Assembly (NCBI GenBank): GCA_950097015.1
Contig: CATNEN010000038.1
Coordinates: 18,424,001 to 18,488,000 of the forward strand
DNA from: Macrostomum hystrix
Lineage: Eukaryota > Platyhelminthes > Macrostomidae
DNA length: 64,000 nt
Direction of reading: 5' to 3'
The first letter of the stretch is position 1. Every line of letters begins with the position of its first letter. Below the pieces are notes generated by a model. The model did not search any database. It was not told the origin of the DNA and worked only from the letters and a program-made list of their open reading frames with translations. Both the position numbers and the translations under genes were made by a program. Of the stretch, positions 25,601 to 40,600 are shown piece after piece.

Positions 25601-28600
25601 GAGACACCTGACCTGGTTTCTATGGAGTTTTGAGACACCTGACCTGGTTTCTAAGGAGTTTTGAGACACCTGATCTGGTTTCTAAGGAGTTTTGAGACAC
25701 CTGATCTGTTTTCTTTGGGGTTTTGAGACACCTGATCTGTTTTCTTTGGGGTTTTGAGACACCTGACCTGGTTTCTATGGAGTTTTGAGACACCTGACCT
25801 GGTTTCTAAGGAGTTTTGAGACACCTGATCTGTTTTCTTTGGGGTTTTGAGACACCTGATCTGTTTTCTTTGGGGTTTTGAGACACCTGACCTGGTTTCT
25901 AAGGAGTTTTGAGACACCTGATCTGGTTTCTAAGGAGTTTTGAGACACCTGATCTGTTTTCTTTGGGGTTTTGAGACACCTGATCTGTTTTCTTTGGGGT
26001 TTTGAGACACCTGACCTGGTTTCTATGGAGTTTTGAGACACCTGACCTGGTTTCTAAGGAGTTTTGAGACACCTGATCTGTTTTCTTTGGGGTTTTGAGA
26101 CACCTGACCTGGTTTCTAAGGAGTTTTGAGACACCTGACCTGGTTTCTATGGAGTTTTGAGACACCTGACCTGGTTTCTATGGAGTTTTGAGACACCTGA
26201 CCTGGTTTCTATGGAGTTTTGAGACACCTGACCTGGTTTCTATGGAGTTTTGAGACACCTGATCTGTTTTCTTTGGGGTTTTGAGACACCTGACCTGGTT
26301 TCTATGGAGTTTTGAGACACCTGATCTGTTTTCTTTGGGGTTTTGAGACACCTGACCTGGTTTCTAAGGAGTTTTGAGACACCTGATCTGTTTTCTTTGG
26401 GGTTTTGAGACACCTGACCTGGTTTCTAAGGAGTTTTGAGACACCTGATCTGTTTTCTTTGGGGTTTTGAGACACCTGACCTGGTTTCTAAGGAGTTTTG
26501 AGACACCTGACCTGGTTTCTATGGAGTTTTGAGACACCTGACCTGGTTTCTATGGAGTTTTGAGACACCTGACCTGGTTTCTATGGAGTTTTGAGACACC
26601 TGACCTGGTTTCTATGGAGTTTTGAGACACCTGACCTGGTTTCTATGGAGTTTTGAGACACCTGACCTGGTTTCAATGAAGTTTAGATGTTTCTTTGGGT
26701 TTTAGTATAAGATTTTAGAGTTGTTGACGTTTGAGTAATTATGACTAGCCTCGTTCTTGGCTTTCGTTATCGACTTCCATTCTTAAAGAAGAGAAACATT
26801 TTTTCCTTTCAGCGGCAATCCAGCCAGTCTAAATTGGTCGTGCACTCCGTTCCTAGCTTCTAAGATTTCTGGCGGTTGCTTCCGCCATGCCAGTCAATCT
26901 AATGATTTGATCAGCATCTACGGCAACAATAAATACCTGCTGAGCATACCCATTAGTCAGCTCAGACCGCTGAGTCATCCTGGCCCAGATCGCTACGTCT
27001 TTGACTTCTCCAGCGTTGACTGGCGTGGTCGAGTTCATTCCACTTCTAGCCTGGTTGAAGTGGCCGATTCGCCAAGCTTTCAGTTGCGGTCAGCCTCCAT
27101 TTTATTGATGATGCTAATCTCAAAGCTAGTCGTCCGCTGCTTTCCTTCTTTTATCCATTAGATTGCCTGCCTATTTATCTCCATTTTGTTTTTTCTACTC
27201 TGTTCTGTCTTCTGCATTCTCCCGCTATGCTGTCTTCTTCTCTTATCCTGTCTTCTGCATTCTCCCGCTATCCTGTCTTCTTCTCTTATCCTGTCTTCTC
27301 CTCTTATCCTGTCTTCTTCTCTTATCCTGTCTTCTTCTCTTATCCTGTCTTCTTCTCTTATCCTGTCTTCTGCATTCTCCCGCTATCCTATCTTCTTCTC
27401 TTATCCTGTCTTCTGCATTCTCCCGCTATCCTGTCTTCTACTATTATCCTGTCTTCTTCTCTTATCCTGTCTTCTGCATTCTCCCGCTATGCTGTCTTCT
27501 TCTCTTATCCTGTCTTCTGCATTCTCCCGCTATCCTGTCTTCTTCTCTTATCCTGTCTTCTCCTCTTATCCTGTCTTCTTCTCTTATCCTGTCTTCTTCT
27601 ATTATCCTGTCTTCTTCTCTTATCCTGTCTTCTGCATTCTCCCGCTATCCTGTCTTCTTCTCTTATCCTGTCTTCTTCTATTATCCTGTCTTCTTCTCTT
27701 ATCCTGTCTTCTGCATTCTCCCGCTATCCTGTCTTCTTCTCTTATCCTGTCTTCTGCATTCTCCCGCTATCCTGTCTTCTTCTATTATCCTGTCTTCTTC
27801 TCTTATCCTGTCTTCTGCATTCTCCCGCTATCCTGTCTTCTTCTATTATCCTGTCTTCTTCTCTTATCCTGTCTTCTGCATTCTCCCGCTATCCTGTCTT
27901 CTTCTCTTATCCTGTCTTCTGCATTCTCCCGCTATCCTGTCTTCTTCTCTTATCCTGTCTTCTTCTCTTATCCTGTCTTCTTCTCTTATCCTGTCTTCTT
28001 CTCTTATCCTGTCTTCTTCTCTTATCCTGTCTTCTTCTCTTATCCTGTCTTCTTCTCTTATCCTGTCTTCTTCTCTTATCCTGTCTTCTTCTCTTATCCT
28101 GTTTTCTCCTCTTATCCTGTCTTCTCTTATCCTGTCTTCTCCTCTGTATTCTCTCTCTGTCCTCTCTTCTCCCCCTGTCCTCTCTTCTCCCCCTGTCCTC
28201 TCTTCTCCCCCTGTCCTCTCTTCTCCCCCTGTCCTCTCTTCTCCCCCTGTCCTCTCTTCTCCCCATGCCCGTTTCTTCCCCTTGTCCTGTATTCTCCCCT
28301 ATCGTATCTTCTCTCTTGTCTAGTCTTCTTCCCCGTCCTATTTTTTCCCCTGTCGTGGCTTCTCCCCTGCTCTTTATTCTCTGTCCCTGTCCTGTAAATT
28401 GGTTACGCCGCAGACCGAACACCTTTTCACCTCTAATTCACTCCGGCAGTGCCTCTGTACATCTGGCCGAACTGGGCTAGCTCTAATTTATATTTCTATC
28501 TATCTCAGGGGTCGGCAAACTTATATACCCCGCGGGCTAAAGAGAGAATCTTAAAGACGACGGCGGGCCGCATGAAGAAAGGGGAGAGATGAGACACAGG

Positions 28601-31600
28601 AGAGATCAGACAGGTGAGAGATGAAACAGGTGAGAGATGAGACGGGGGAGATAAGACGCAAGAGAGATGAGACTGTAGGGTGTACTGTAGAGGGTGTTAG
28701 GAGGAGCTAAGGGTCGGATTTGGATTTGAAGCTTCGAGGGCCGCATCTGGCCCGCGGGCCGGAGGTTGCCGATCCCTGATCTATCTGCTCATTTTTAGTC
28801 TCCAGTTGTTACGTTTTCTCATCGGTTAATTAGTCCCGTCTTCCTTTATTCCCAAATCGCCGTTCTCTACCTTTGATGTTCTATTGAGTTAAAAGCAGGG
28901 ATTTTATCCTCATTGCTCATTTCGCGTTGTGTTTAAAAAAACCGTTTAATAATTAATATTCAGAAGAAATGCCGGGTACCCAAAGAAGAGAAAAGAGATT
29001 TCCTTTAATTTTAGTCCCAATACGAAGCAGTCTCTGGGGGCGCATCGCAATTTTCACCTGAATGGCTTCAAAGTCACACGATTTACCTAATCACGCTTTG
29101 CAGGCTCATCGTCAGCCTACCCGCTTCAATCTGATCCCATCGTTTGCCTGCCTTCTTGCAGTTTTACGCGGGTCTATGTCTGTAGTCCCACAATATCTAT
29201 TCGGGGTAATTCATATTCGGATTCATATTTCTTCTCTGGGCAAAAATATTCCCATCAAATCCGTCTTCTTCATCTCCGTCATCATCGCCTCGCTTTCTTA
29301 CTTGCTCTCCTTCTCCTTTGGGATTTTAATCCCCCATCCCGCAAGCTCTTCCCCTACATCGAAAATCCTAGTCTGCCTCCTGTTTCTAATCCCCTTGTTG
29401 CTTCTGCATATCTATTTCCTGCTCTAATAGAGTTCCTCAAATTGCTCTATGCCCTAAGCCAGCGTGTTTGCATCAACCGTTTCTGTCATAGTTCACTCAA
29501 ATTGAGTAATCTTTTCCGATGAATAAATGGGCGATTATAGCATTGCGCTCTGGTCCATTAAGTGGTTTGTGGTTTTCCTAAATTTACGCGAAATGTTTCA
29601 TTTTATTAGAAAACAGAAACTAATGGCTTAGATGCCGTAATGCATTGCGAAACTAATGCAGTGTTGTTTTTTACTTTGCTAACAAACGATTTTTTTCTGC
29701 TTGGCAGCGGGTCATTGTTCTGTCGTTACCCTTCGCTTCCATTTACAAGGCAACTTTTCTCCTTCCTGCCTTCTTGTTCTGCTTTTTTGTTTCATTTCTC
29801 GTCCCCAACTATTGCCTGAATCTGCTGCTAGCCAGCTAGTTCCATCAGACCACGTGAGCGACCCCACCTGTCAATCAGAAACTGCCTGCAGCTGCAGTCC
29901 CCCTCCCTCTCTCTCCCTATTTTACAACAAAAGAGAGAAACATAACCCCTAGCAATTAGTTTTCTCCACTTTCTTTTAACAACAGAAAAAAGTTGTCTCC
30001 TAAATGGACACTGCAGATTTAATTGGCTGAGTGAAATCATCTGCAAACTGATCATTCGAATCCTAATCCTATTCCTCACCTTTAGACTGAGCATCGCTTG
30101 CTCAACCTGTTCGCCTGATTATCCTATGCTAGCTGATCCCAATCGAGACGTGGTGTTTCGCGCCCGAGTCGTTGGAAAGCCACCAGGTTGGCTGACTTCT
30201 CAGTCGCTGCGATTCGACTGGGCTCTGTTTGGCCTGCTCAACGATACGCAGTGGCAAACTGAATCTCTGCGTGAGTATAATAATAGTAATAATAGTAGCA
30301 ATATAATTGTAATTAGCCCACCGCCCCATTCTCACTCTAGTTAGACCTACCACCCCATTCTCACTCTAGTTAGACCAACCACTTCATTCCCTATCCAGTT
30401 GGACCCACCACCTCATTCCCTATCCAGTTAGACCCACCACCCCATTCTCACTCCACTTAGACCCACCACCTCATTCCCTATCCAGTTGGACCCACCACCT
30501 CATTCCCTATCCAGTTAGACCCACCACCCCATTCTCACTCCACTTAGACCCACCACCTCATTCCCTATCCAGTTACCCACCACCTCATTCCCTATCCAGT
30601 TGGACCCACCACCTCATTCCCTATCCAGTTAGACCAACCACCCCATTCTCACTCCACTTAGACCCACCACCTCATTCCCTATCCAGTTGGACCCACAACC
30701 TCATTCCCTATCCAGTTAGACCCACCACCCCATTCTCACTCCACTTAGACCCACCACCTCATTCCCTATCCAGTTGGACCCACCACCCCAGTCTCACTCC
30801 AGTTAGACCCACCACCCCATTCTCACTCCAGTTAGACCCGTCACATCCTATTCTTTCAGCTCAAACAAAGTGCACCAATCAAACGGCATTCCTGGGTGAT
30901 GTGAAGCCATCGCAAGCGGCCGGACCAGCGGAGCCAGTTTCCAAGGATCAAATGCACCCAACGGAGGTGACAAAGATCCGGCGACGGCGTCTAGCATTTA
31001 TTCCTCCAATCGGTGAGGGCGGCGGCGGTGAAGGCGATGGTGGTGGCGGTAGCGGCGGCGTTGGAACGTCGACATCGACGATGCCTATTTTGCCAACAAC
31101 AACGCCCACGCAACCTCTGGGATTATCTGACTCTGAGCTGCGTTACGTCATGGGGCTGGGCAGGTGAGCTTTGCATTCTCATTGTGTCAATGTGGGACAT
31201 TTAAATTAAATAACTTTTTTTATTGCTAACTTCAGACAAAAACTAGAAATTTCATTCGATTCAACTTCATTTGAATTTCTAATACCGGCTGGAAAACTAA
31301 AGCCTAACAGACGCTACCTTGTTGGCTTATCAGCCACGGCTTTTGGCGCTGATGGTGAGTGACACATTTTTAAGGGATAATGTCAAACTGAAAGGTCTTT
31401 CGGATAATTTCAGATTCAAAGATCGGATATTGGTAGATTCATTGATGATCACATGGGATAATGTTAGATTCATTGATGATCACATGGGATAATGTTAGAT
31501 TCATTGATGATCACATGGGATAATGTCAGATTCATTGATGATCACATGGGATAATGTCAGATTCATTGATGATCACATGGGATCATGTCAGATTCATTGA

Positions 31601-34600
31601 TGATCACATGGGATAATGTCAGATTCATTGATGATCACATGGGATAATGTCAGATTCATTGATGATCACATGGGATAATGTCAGATTCATTGATGGTCAC
31701 ATGAGATCATGTCAGATTCATTGATGATCACATGGGATAATGTCAGATTCATTGATGATCACATGGGATAATGTCAGATTCATTGATGATCACATGGGAT
31801 AATGTCAGATTCATTGATGGTCACATGAGATCATGTCAGATTCATTGATGATCACATGGGATAATGTCAGATTCATTGATGATCACATGGGATAATGTCA
31901 GATTCATTGATGATCACATGGGATAATGTTAGATTCATTGATGATCACATGGGATAATGTCAGATTCATTGATGATCACATGGGATCATGTCAGATTCAT
32001 TGATGATCACATGGGATAATGTCAGATTCATTGATGATCACATGGGATATTGTCAGATTCATTGATGATCACATGGGATAATGTTAGATTCATTGATGAT
32101 CACATGGGACAATGTCAGATTCATTGATGACCACATGGGATAATGTTAGATTCATTGATGATCACATGGGATAATGTCAGATTCATTGATGATCACATGG
32201 GATAATGTCAGATTCATTGATGATCACATGGGATAATGTCAGATTCATTGATGATCACATGGGACAATGTCAGATTCATTGATGACCACATGGGATAATG
32301 TTAGATTCATTGATGATCACATGGGATAATGTCAGATTCATTGATGATCACATGGGATAATGTCAGATTCATTGATGACCACATGGGATAATGTTAGATT
32401 CATTGATGATCACATGGGATAATGTTAGATTCATTGATGATCACATGGGATCATGTTAGATTCATTGATGATCAAGGGGATAATGTCAGATTCATTGATG
32501 ATCACATGGGATAATGTCAGATTCATTGATGATCACATGGGATAATGTTAGATTCATTGATGATCACATGGGATAATGTCAGATTCATTGATGATCACAT
32601 GGGATAATGTTAGATTCATTGATGATCACATGGGATAATGTCAGATTCATTGATGATCACATGGGATAATGTTAGATTCATTGATGATCACATGGGACAA
32701 TGTCAGATTCATTGATGACCACATGGGATAATGTTAGATTCATTGATGATCACATGGGATAATGTCAGATTCATTGATGATCACATGGGATAATGTCAGA
32801 TTCATTGATGATCTCATGGGATAATGTCAGATTCATTGATGATCACATGGGACAATGTCAGATTCATTGATGACCACATGGGATAATGTTAGATTCATTG
32901 ATGATCACATGGGATAATGTCAGATTCATTGATGATCACATGGGATAATGTCAGATTCATTGATGACCACATGGGATAATGTTAGATTCATTGATGATCA
33001 CATGGGATAATGTTAGATTCATTGATGATCACATGGGATAATGTTAGATTCATTGATGATCACATGGGATCATGTTAGATTCATTGATGATCAAGGGGAT
33101 AATGTCAGATTCATTGATGATCACATGGGATAATGTCAGATTCATTGATGATCACATGGGATAATGTTAGATTCATTGATGATCACATGGGATAATGTTA
33201 GATTCATTGATGATCACATGGGATAATGTCAGATTCGTTGATGATCACATGGGATAATGTTAGATTCATTGATGATCAAGGGGATAATGTCAGATTCATT
33301 GATGATCACATGGGATAATGTCAGATTCATTGATGATCACATGGGATAATGTTAGATTCATTGATGATCACATGGGATAATGTCAGATTCATTGATGATC
33401 ACATGGGATAATGTCAGATTCATTGATGGTCACATGAGATCATGTCAGATTCATTGATGATCACATGGGATAATGTCAGATTCATTGATGATCACATGGG
33501 ATAATGTCAGATTCATTGATGATCACATGGGATAATGTTAGATTCATTGATGATCACATGGGATAATGTCAGATTCATTGATGATCACATGGGATCATGT
33601 CAGATTCATTGATGATCACATGGGATAAAGTCAGATTCATTGATGATCACATGGGATATTGTCAGATTCATTGATGATCACATGGGATAATGTTAGATTC
33701 ATTGATGATCACATGGGACAATGTCAGATTCATTGATGACCACATGGGATAATGTTAGATTCATTGATGATCACATGGGATAATGTCAGATTCATTGATG
33801 ATCACATGGGATAATGTCAGATTCATTGATGACCACATGGGATAATGTTAGATTCATTGATGATCACATGGGATAATGTCAGATTCATTGATGACCACAT
33901 GGGATAATGTTAGATTCATTGATGATCAAGGGGATAATGTCAGATTCATTGATGATCACATGGGATAATGTCAGATTCATTGATGATCACATGGGATAAT
34001 GTTAGATTCATTGATGATCATGAATAATTTATGAAGGCGAAAAACCGGCCTTAATTTGTATCTTATTTTCAATCCAGCTGCAGCACCAGCAGCAGCAATT
34101 AGCGGCAAGGCGATGGAGTTAATATCTACAGCCGCTGCTGCCTACGGTAGCGAATGTTCTATAGCGCGTCCTAGTGGCACTGCCGTTTTATCCGACTTTA
34201 CAGTTCATTGTCAAGAATATTTCACTACTATATTACCGTCGGGCAAGAAAGCTAATGTGAGTAAATCCTGTTTCTGGTAACTGTATAGACATGTTAACAG
34301 CAACCGCAAACCAATAAATTTGTTTACCTTCAAATTGACTAGTTTCTGCTGCACAAGCTACAATATCCACCAAATTAAAACGGTATAAAAAGTTTATCTA
34401 TTCACACTTGGCACAGGAGACGCATCCGTTTGCTTATCACTTTGACTACAGCGCTAATGGAGGCGAAATTGTTAACGCCTACTCTGGACAGTTGCCAGAG
34501 TTCGGGCTTCGACTGCCAGCTGGTTTAGGTAAGTCCCTGATCATTCTCGCTTACTTCTGAGTCGATGCCGCGATACTTCTGGGAACAACCGCAAAGATAT

Positions 34601-37600
34601 GTCTTTGTAACTTATCGTATAATTTAGGCCTACAAAGGGCTAACCAAATGGCACAGTGGGTGTACACAATTTCACAACGAAAAAATATTCTTCTGGGTGA
34701 GTTTATCCTCGATACTGTCGCTAAAATAAAGGGGAGGCTTTCATAAGACCGAAGCTTCACAAGACCGAAGCTTCACAAGACCGAAACTTCACAAGACCGA
34801 GGCTTCATAAGACCGAAGCCTCATAAGACCGAAACTTCACAAGACCGAAACTTCACAAGACCGAAGCTTCACAAGACCGAAGCTTCATAAGACCGAAGCT
34901 TCACAAGACCGAAGCTTCATAAGACCGAAGCTTCACAAGACCGAAGCTTCATAAGACCGAAGCTTCATAAGACCGAAGCTTCATAAGACCGAAGCTTCAT
35001 AAGACCGAAGCCTCATAAGACCGAAACTTCACAAGACCGAAACTTCACAAGACCGAAGCTTCATAAGACCGAAGCTTCATAAGACCGAAGCCTCATAAGA
35101 CCGAAACTTCACAAGACCGAAACTTCACAAGACCGAGGCTTCATAAGACCGAAGCCTCATAAGACCGAAACTTCACAAGACCGAAACTTCACAAGACCGA
35201 AGCTTCACAAGACCGAAGCTTCATAAGACCGAAGCTTCACAAGACCGAAGCTTCATAAGACCGAAGCTTCACAAGACCGAAGCTTCATAAGACCGAAGCT
35301 TCATAAGACCGAAGCTTCATAAGACCGAAGCTTCATAAGACCGAAGCCTCATAAGACCGAAACTTCACAAGACCGAAACTTCACAAGACCGAAACTTCAC
35401 AAGACCGAAGCTTCATAAGACCGAAGCTTCACAAGACCGAAGCTTCATAAGACCGAAGCTTCACAAGACCGAAGCTTCATAAGACCGAAGCTTCATAAGA
35501 CCGAAGCTTCACAAGACCGAAGCTTCATAAGACCGAAGCTTCATAAGACCGAAGCCTCATAAGACCGAAACTTCACAAGACCGAAACTTCACAAGACCGA
35601 AACTTCACAAGACCGAAGCTTCATAAGACCGAAGCTTCATAAGACCGAAGCTTCACAAGACCGAAGCTTCATAAGACCGAAGCCTCATAAGACCGAAACT
35701 TCACAAGACCGAAACTTCACAAGACCGAAACTTCACAAGACCGAAGCTTCACAAGACCGAAGCTTCACAAGACCGAAGCTTCACAAGACCGAAGCTTCAC
35801 AAGACCGAAGCTTCACAAGACCGAAGCTTCACAAGACCGAGGCTTCATAAGACCGAAGCTTCATAAGACCGAAGCTTCACAAGACCGAAACTTCACAACG
35901 CCGAAAACTCTTGCACTGTCTTTGATAAGACCGAAGCTTCATAAGACCGAAGCTTCACAAGACCGAAGCTTCACAAGACCGAAGCTTCACAAGACCGAAG
36001 CTTCATAAGACCGAAGCTTCATAAGACCGAAGCTTCACAAGACCGAAGCTTCATAAGACCGAAGCTTCATAAGACCGAAGCTTCATAAGACCGAAGCTTC
36101 ACAAGACCGAAGCTTCACAAGACCGAAGCTTCACAAGACCGAAGCTTCATAAGACCGAAGCTTCACAAGACCGAAGCTTCACAAGACCGAGGCTTCATAA
36201 GACCGAAGCTTCATAAGACCGAAGCTTCATAAGACCGAAGCTTCACAAGACCGAAGCTTCATAAGACCGAAGCTTCACAAGACCGAAGCTTCACAAGACC
36301 GAGGCTTCATAAGACCGAAGCTTCATAAGACCGAAGCTTCATAAGACCGAAGCTTCATAAGACCGAAGCTTCATAAGACCGAAGCTTCATAAGACCGAAG
36401 CTTCATAAGACCGAAGCTTCATAAGACCGAAGCTTCATAAGACCGAGGCTTCATAAGACCGAAGCTTCACAAGACCGAAGCTTCACAAGACCGAAGCTTC
36501 ATAAGACCGAAGCTTCATAAGACCGAAGCTTCATAAGACCGAAGCTTCATAAGACCGAAGCTTCACAAGACCGAAGCTTCATAAGACCGAAGCTTCACAA
36601 GACCGAAGCTTCATAAGACCGAAGCTTCACAAGACCGAAGCTTCATAAGACCGAAGCTTCATAAGACCGAAATTTTACGAAACGCCGAAAAGTAAAAATG
36701 CAGAAGGAGAGTGCAAGAATTTTCTGCGTTGTGAAGTTTCGGCGTTGTGAAATTTCGGTCTTCTGAAGCCACCCCAAATAAAGACTTTCCTTTGTCTGCT
36801 TTTGAATTTCTCATTGTCGGACTGTGTACACACTTCACTATCTATGCCATCAGGTTGGGATTGTACCCAATCTAATGGTGGCCATTGTAACTACAACCTA
36901 ACCCGCAGTGTCTGTAAACGTCACAGTGTGCTCAGCGTTCGGCTTCTGCAACACTGTCTGCAACTTCCGCGTTTCCGTTGAGCCGCTAAATCTTAAAGAG
37001 CAGTCGATTGTGAATCAGACTGAAGTTCTGTGAGTTTCGAAATTATTTTAATTAGAAATTTTAATTGCGTGCTGGCAGCGGTGGGATGACGCATGTTGAA
37101 GCTATATTTTTATAAAAGTTTTTAGATATTGTTTGCTCTCCATTTGCCACCGCATTCGACCTGTTTGTCGTCTCTCTGGAGAATTCGGCGTGCTTCTAGC
37201 TTGTACAGTTATATTTTTCTCAGCTATATTTTTCCTGGTCTTCCTATACAAAATCGTTGGCTGTGAAATCCTAAAGAGGCCCGGCTTTTCTGGGTGCCAT
37301 TCGGTGCCATCCTGGCCTTCAATGGCTCCCCTTCGCTCTGCTCTCACATCCGCAATTCTGATAGCCTCTCATCTCAGCCTTTTTTTAAAGAGAAAATCGA
37401 ATTTGCAATTTAAATTTTTGCCTTGTTGTTTTTATATCACTCTATTTGTCGTGTATGTTTGCTCGATTTCAGACTAGCAGACCCGTGTCCCTCCCTGTCT
37501 GTCTCTCTCAACTCCCACTTGAATTTATCCTGGATTCCCTTATTCCACTCCGTGTCTCATCCACTCTTCTAAGTCGCGAATTGACGCAGGGGTTGGTCCT

Positions 37601-40600
37601 CTCAGTATAGGCCAACATTTTACTATCTAAATTTGAGAACTAAATCCTTTGCGTATCCACGAGTATGCATCTTGTCTCTCAGTATCCGAGCAGTTTTTAG
37701 TCCACTTGCGAATTTGATGGTCCGCAATCGATTCCAAATGGATCCATCTGGATTATAGATGACAAATTTTGGCAGATGATGCCTTAAACTAAGTGTACTG
37801 AATGATGGCTGCAAGCTCAGATTGTGTAAGAATTTGATGCATTGGATTGAAACAAAACAGGCTTTTTTGCATTTTTTCGTTTTGATTTATAATTCATTCT
37901 GTCTTTATTGGCAAAAAACTGATTTGAAAGAAATGTATTGTATTCTTATTTCTCTTTGACGTTCGAGAATTGATTTCCAAGAAATGTCCCAGCTATAGTT
38001 TCAAATAACCTGTCTTCTTCCTCTCCTTGATCGCGGCTTTTTTTTAGATTAGCTCTCGTCAGTTGACGAAAAACTAGAAATTTGAGCTGTCTTCTACGCT
38101 TTCAGAATCTAATATGAAGCCCTGTAGCAGACATTGTCCCCTCCGGCCTGTAAAATCTTAATAAGAATGAGCAACTCGAGAAACTCAAAATAAGAAATCA
38201 AAGCGATTTCAGAGAGATCGACAACTAACAAATCAGAGATAACGGAGAGACGGCTGTCTCTTTCTCTAGCCCTGCCTTTCCTCTGTCGCTTATTATTTTT
38301 TTTACATTTCTCTAACCAGTCTCCAAGGCCCCATCTGTTCCTCATCTTCTTAGCCATTCTGTTTGAGTGCTTCTAGCCCCCATACCCAGCTGCAAGACAG
38401 TCGATTTCTGTCTTTCCAGAAATGATGTTGACAGTTAAGTGACGGGCGTGTGTGTGTGTGTGTGTGAGTGTGCTGTCAGGAGATGGATGCGCGCGAACTA
38501 TCTGGACTCGGCTAGCTGCATGAAAATCTCATGGCCAAACTCGTGGCATGAGCAACAGGTTTTTTTAATGACAATCAGTTTAAATTTCGTGTATATACGC
38601 AGACTTTCAGAGAGAGACACAAAATTTTCTAGCCAAATTATTGACTCATCGATTTTAGCTTTCTAATACTCATTCGGGCCATAACTTGTCTTCTTTTTCT
38701 CTACCTCCCCGCCTGGATTCCCAAACTTTTGTTCACCTTCCTCACCTGTCTATCCTGGCGAAAGGAAGTGTTTTTTCTCTTCTCTTTTTCTTAATTCGCT
38801 TTCTTTCCTAGTCCGCTCCGGTTTTGATGCTGCCAGCCAATCGGGAGCCTTCAACTCCCCAAACACACCAACCGTTCTCCCCTTGCTCCACAATATGGTC
38901 AACCAGTAGCTTGGCAGTGTTTTTAGGGGATGTCTCACTTAGGTTGGGGAGGCGGTTTTTGGGGATTAGGATTGGGATTGTCTCGCATTGGTGCCTGCTG
39001 CTGCTGCTGCTTCTTCTCCCCTAAAGCAGCTTTCATGAGGGTTAGAGGATTTTAGAAGTAAGCGAGGCGGGTAGAGAAGTCCCATTTTCGCGCAGCTACT
39101 CCTTCTCCCCCAATCTCTCCCTCCCTCTCCCCCACTCCCAAGCGATTCTTTCCCCGCACTTCCACCCCAACCTCCGGGGGGTCGACTCTTAAGGATTCAC
39201 TATTTAAATGCCGGTTCCCGCGTCGCGCTTTCGTTTCGCTTCCGTCCCCTAGCTCCCGCGCTTGAGTCGTCTCAAACCCAAACTCTTTCAAACCCAAACT
39301 GAAACCCAAACAAAAAAACTATTTTTTTGTTTTACTACTTGCAGTCGACCATTTTCCGGCAGTCAACTGGAGCTGGAAGCGGCTAGTCTGAATACAGCCT
39401 GGCTGTATCAGGTTGGTCGACTAATTTGGTCCGACTTTGCCAACCAACTCGATGGCAACTTGTTGGCTAATGTCACTGGGCAGTGGTTGAATGCAATTTC
39501 AATTGTGGCGCCTTACGCTGTCAAAGCTAATCAGGTGAGTCAGTGTTTGAGTCTAGTTAGTTATTGTCAATTGTAAGTAAAATTGATTTTTCTCATCTTT
39601 CTTCAGACTGATCAACTTGTCAGCCTACTGGCCAGACTTTTATCAACTGCAAAAACAACTGCTATTACAGTAAGTCAACGCATTCAGCTATCTTGATTGC
39701 TTATAATATTATTGATACCTGTTACTCATCTGTGCCAACGCTTCAGCTGCCCTGCCATCATGTACCATCCGGCTTGGCTCTGGCCAATCAGATCAATTCA
39801 ACAGACATCGCCCAGCGTCTGCTAGTTGAACTCCTTCTGCCAGCAGCTTCCGTCTGCCAGCGAATGTCTGGCGACACTCTGGCAGTATTGGATCATCTGC
39901 TGCAGCGGCTGCTGCTGCTTCAACCGCAGCCATCGACACCGCTAAGCTACGAATCCGCTAGCATGGTTCGGTGTAGATTAACATCAAACTCGTCAAAGTT
40001 TGTCAGCCTAGGCAGGGCTGGTACACCATGGTCCGACATTCTCGTCAGCTTGTCGGCATCATCAATCAGTCCGTTTGGCTGTTCAGTAGCCCAGCTAACC
40101 GCTCTGCCCGCAACAATGTTTCCAACTAGTGTCGTCTACAAATCAATCAGTTTTCCCTTTGTAGAGGTAAGTAATGGTTCTATTAACTGTGCGGACAAAT
40201 TTATCAATCTTTGTAAGCTTTAATTAACTTTGATTTTTTGTAATTCTTAGATGGCTACGCCAGTTGTGGCCGATGTTCGCGTGAACTGCTCAGCAGACAG
40301 GCCGATAACAGCAGCTGAGCCATTGGTTGGAATCCAGTTCAATAAACTACTCCGATCTGCTAGAAATCAGGTAATGATATTATTTTTCTTCTTGAAAAAC
40401 AGTCAATAATTTCTATATCATCCAAGACTAAATGAATTTCAGGCCTCTGAGTTTGCTGGTACTGTCAAGCGATTTCATCGCACCTCCGCCGACCTGTCAA
40501 TCAACTACGGCGGCAATTTCAACACCGGCTGGTTGGAGATTCGCCTTCGTTGTCCGCCGTTGGCCGCCACCTTCGCCTCATTCGACATGGAAGCGGTCAT

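Noticed and set aside
25255-26672. CRISPR-like array of 31-bp repeats
   Set aside because: Units abut directly with no unique spacers, and the setting is an animal intron.
27163-28480. Three overlapping frames of about 390-420 codons
   Set aside because: Read-through of the 18/25-bp CT-rich array; hydrophobic appearance comes from Leu/Ser/Phe codons in C/T-rich DNA.
29701-29952. Possible extra exon after TTGGCAG
   Set aside because: In the phase needed between exons 10 and 11 the reading hits a stop and no suitable donor follows; those exons join correctly without it.
37133-37477. Hydrophobic 114-codon frame as a membrane exon
   Set aside because: Exons 16 and 17 already join in phase; a membrane segment here would break the REJ-GAIN order of the family.
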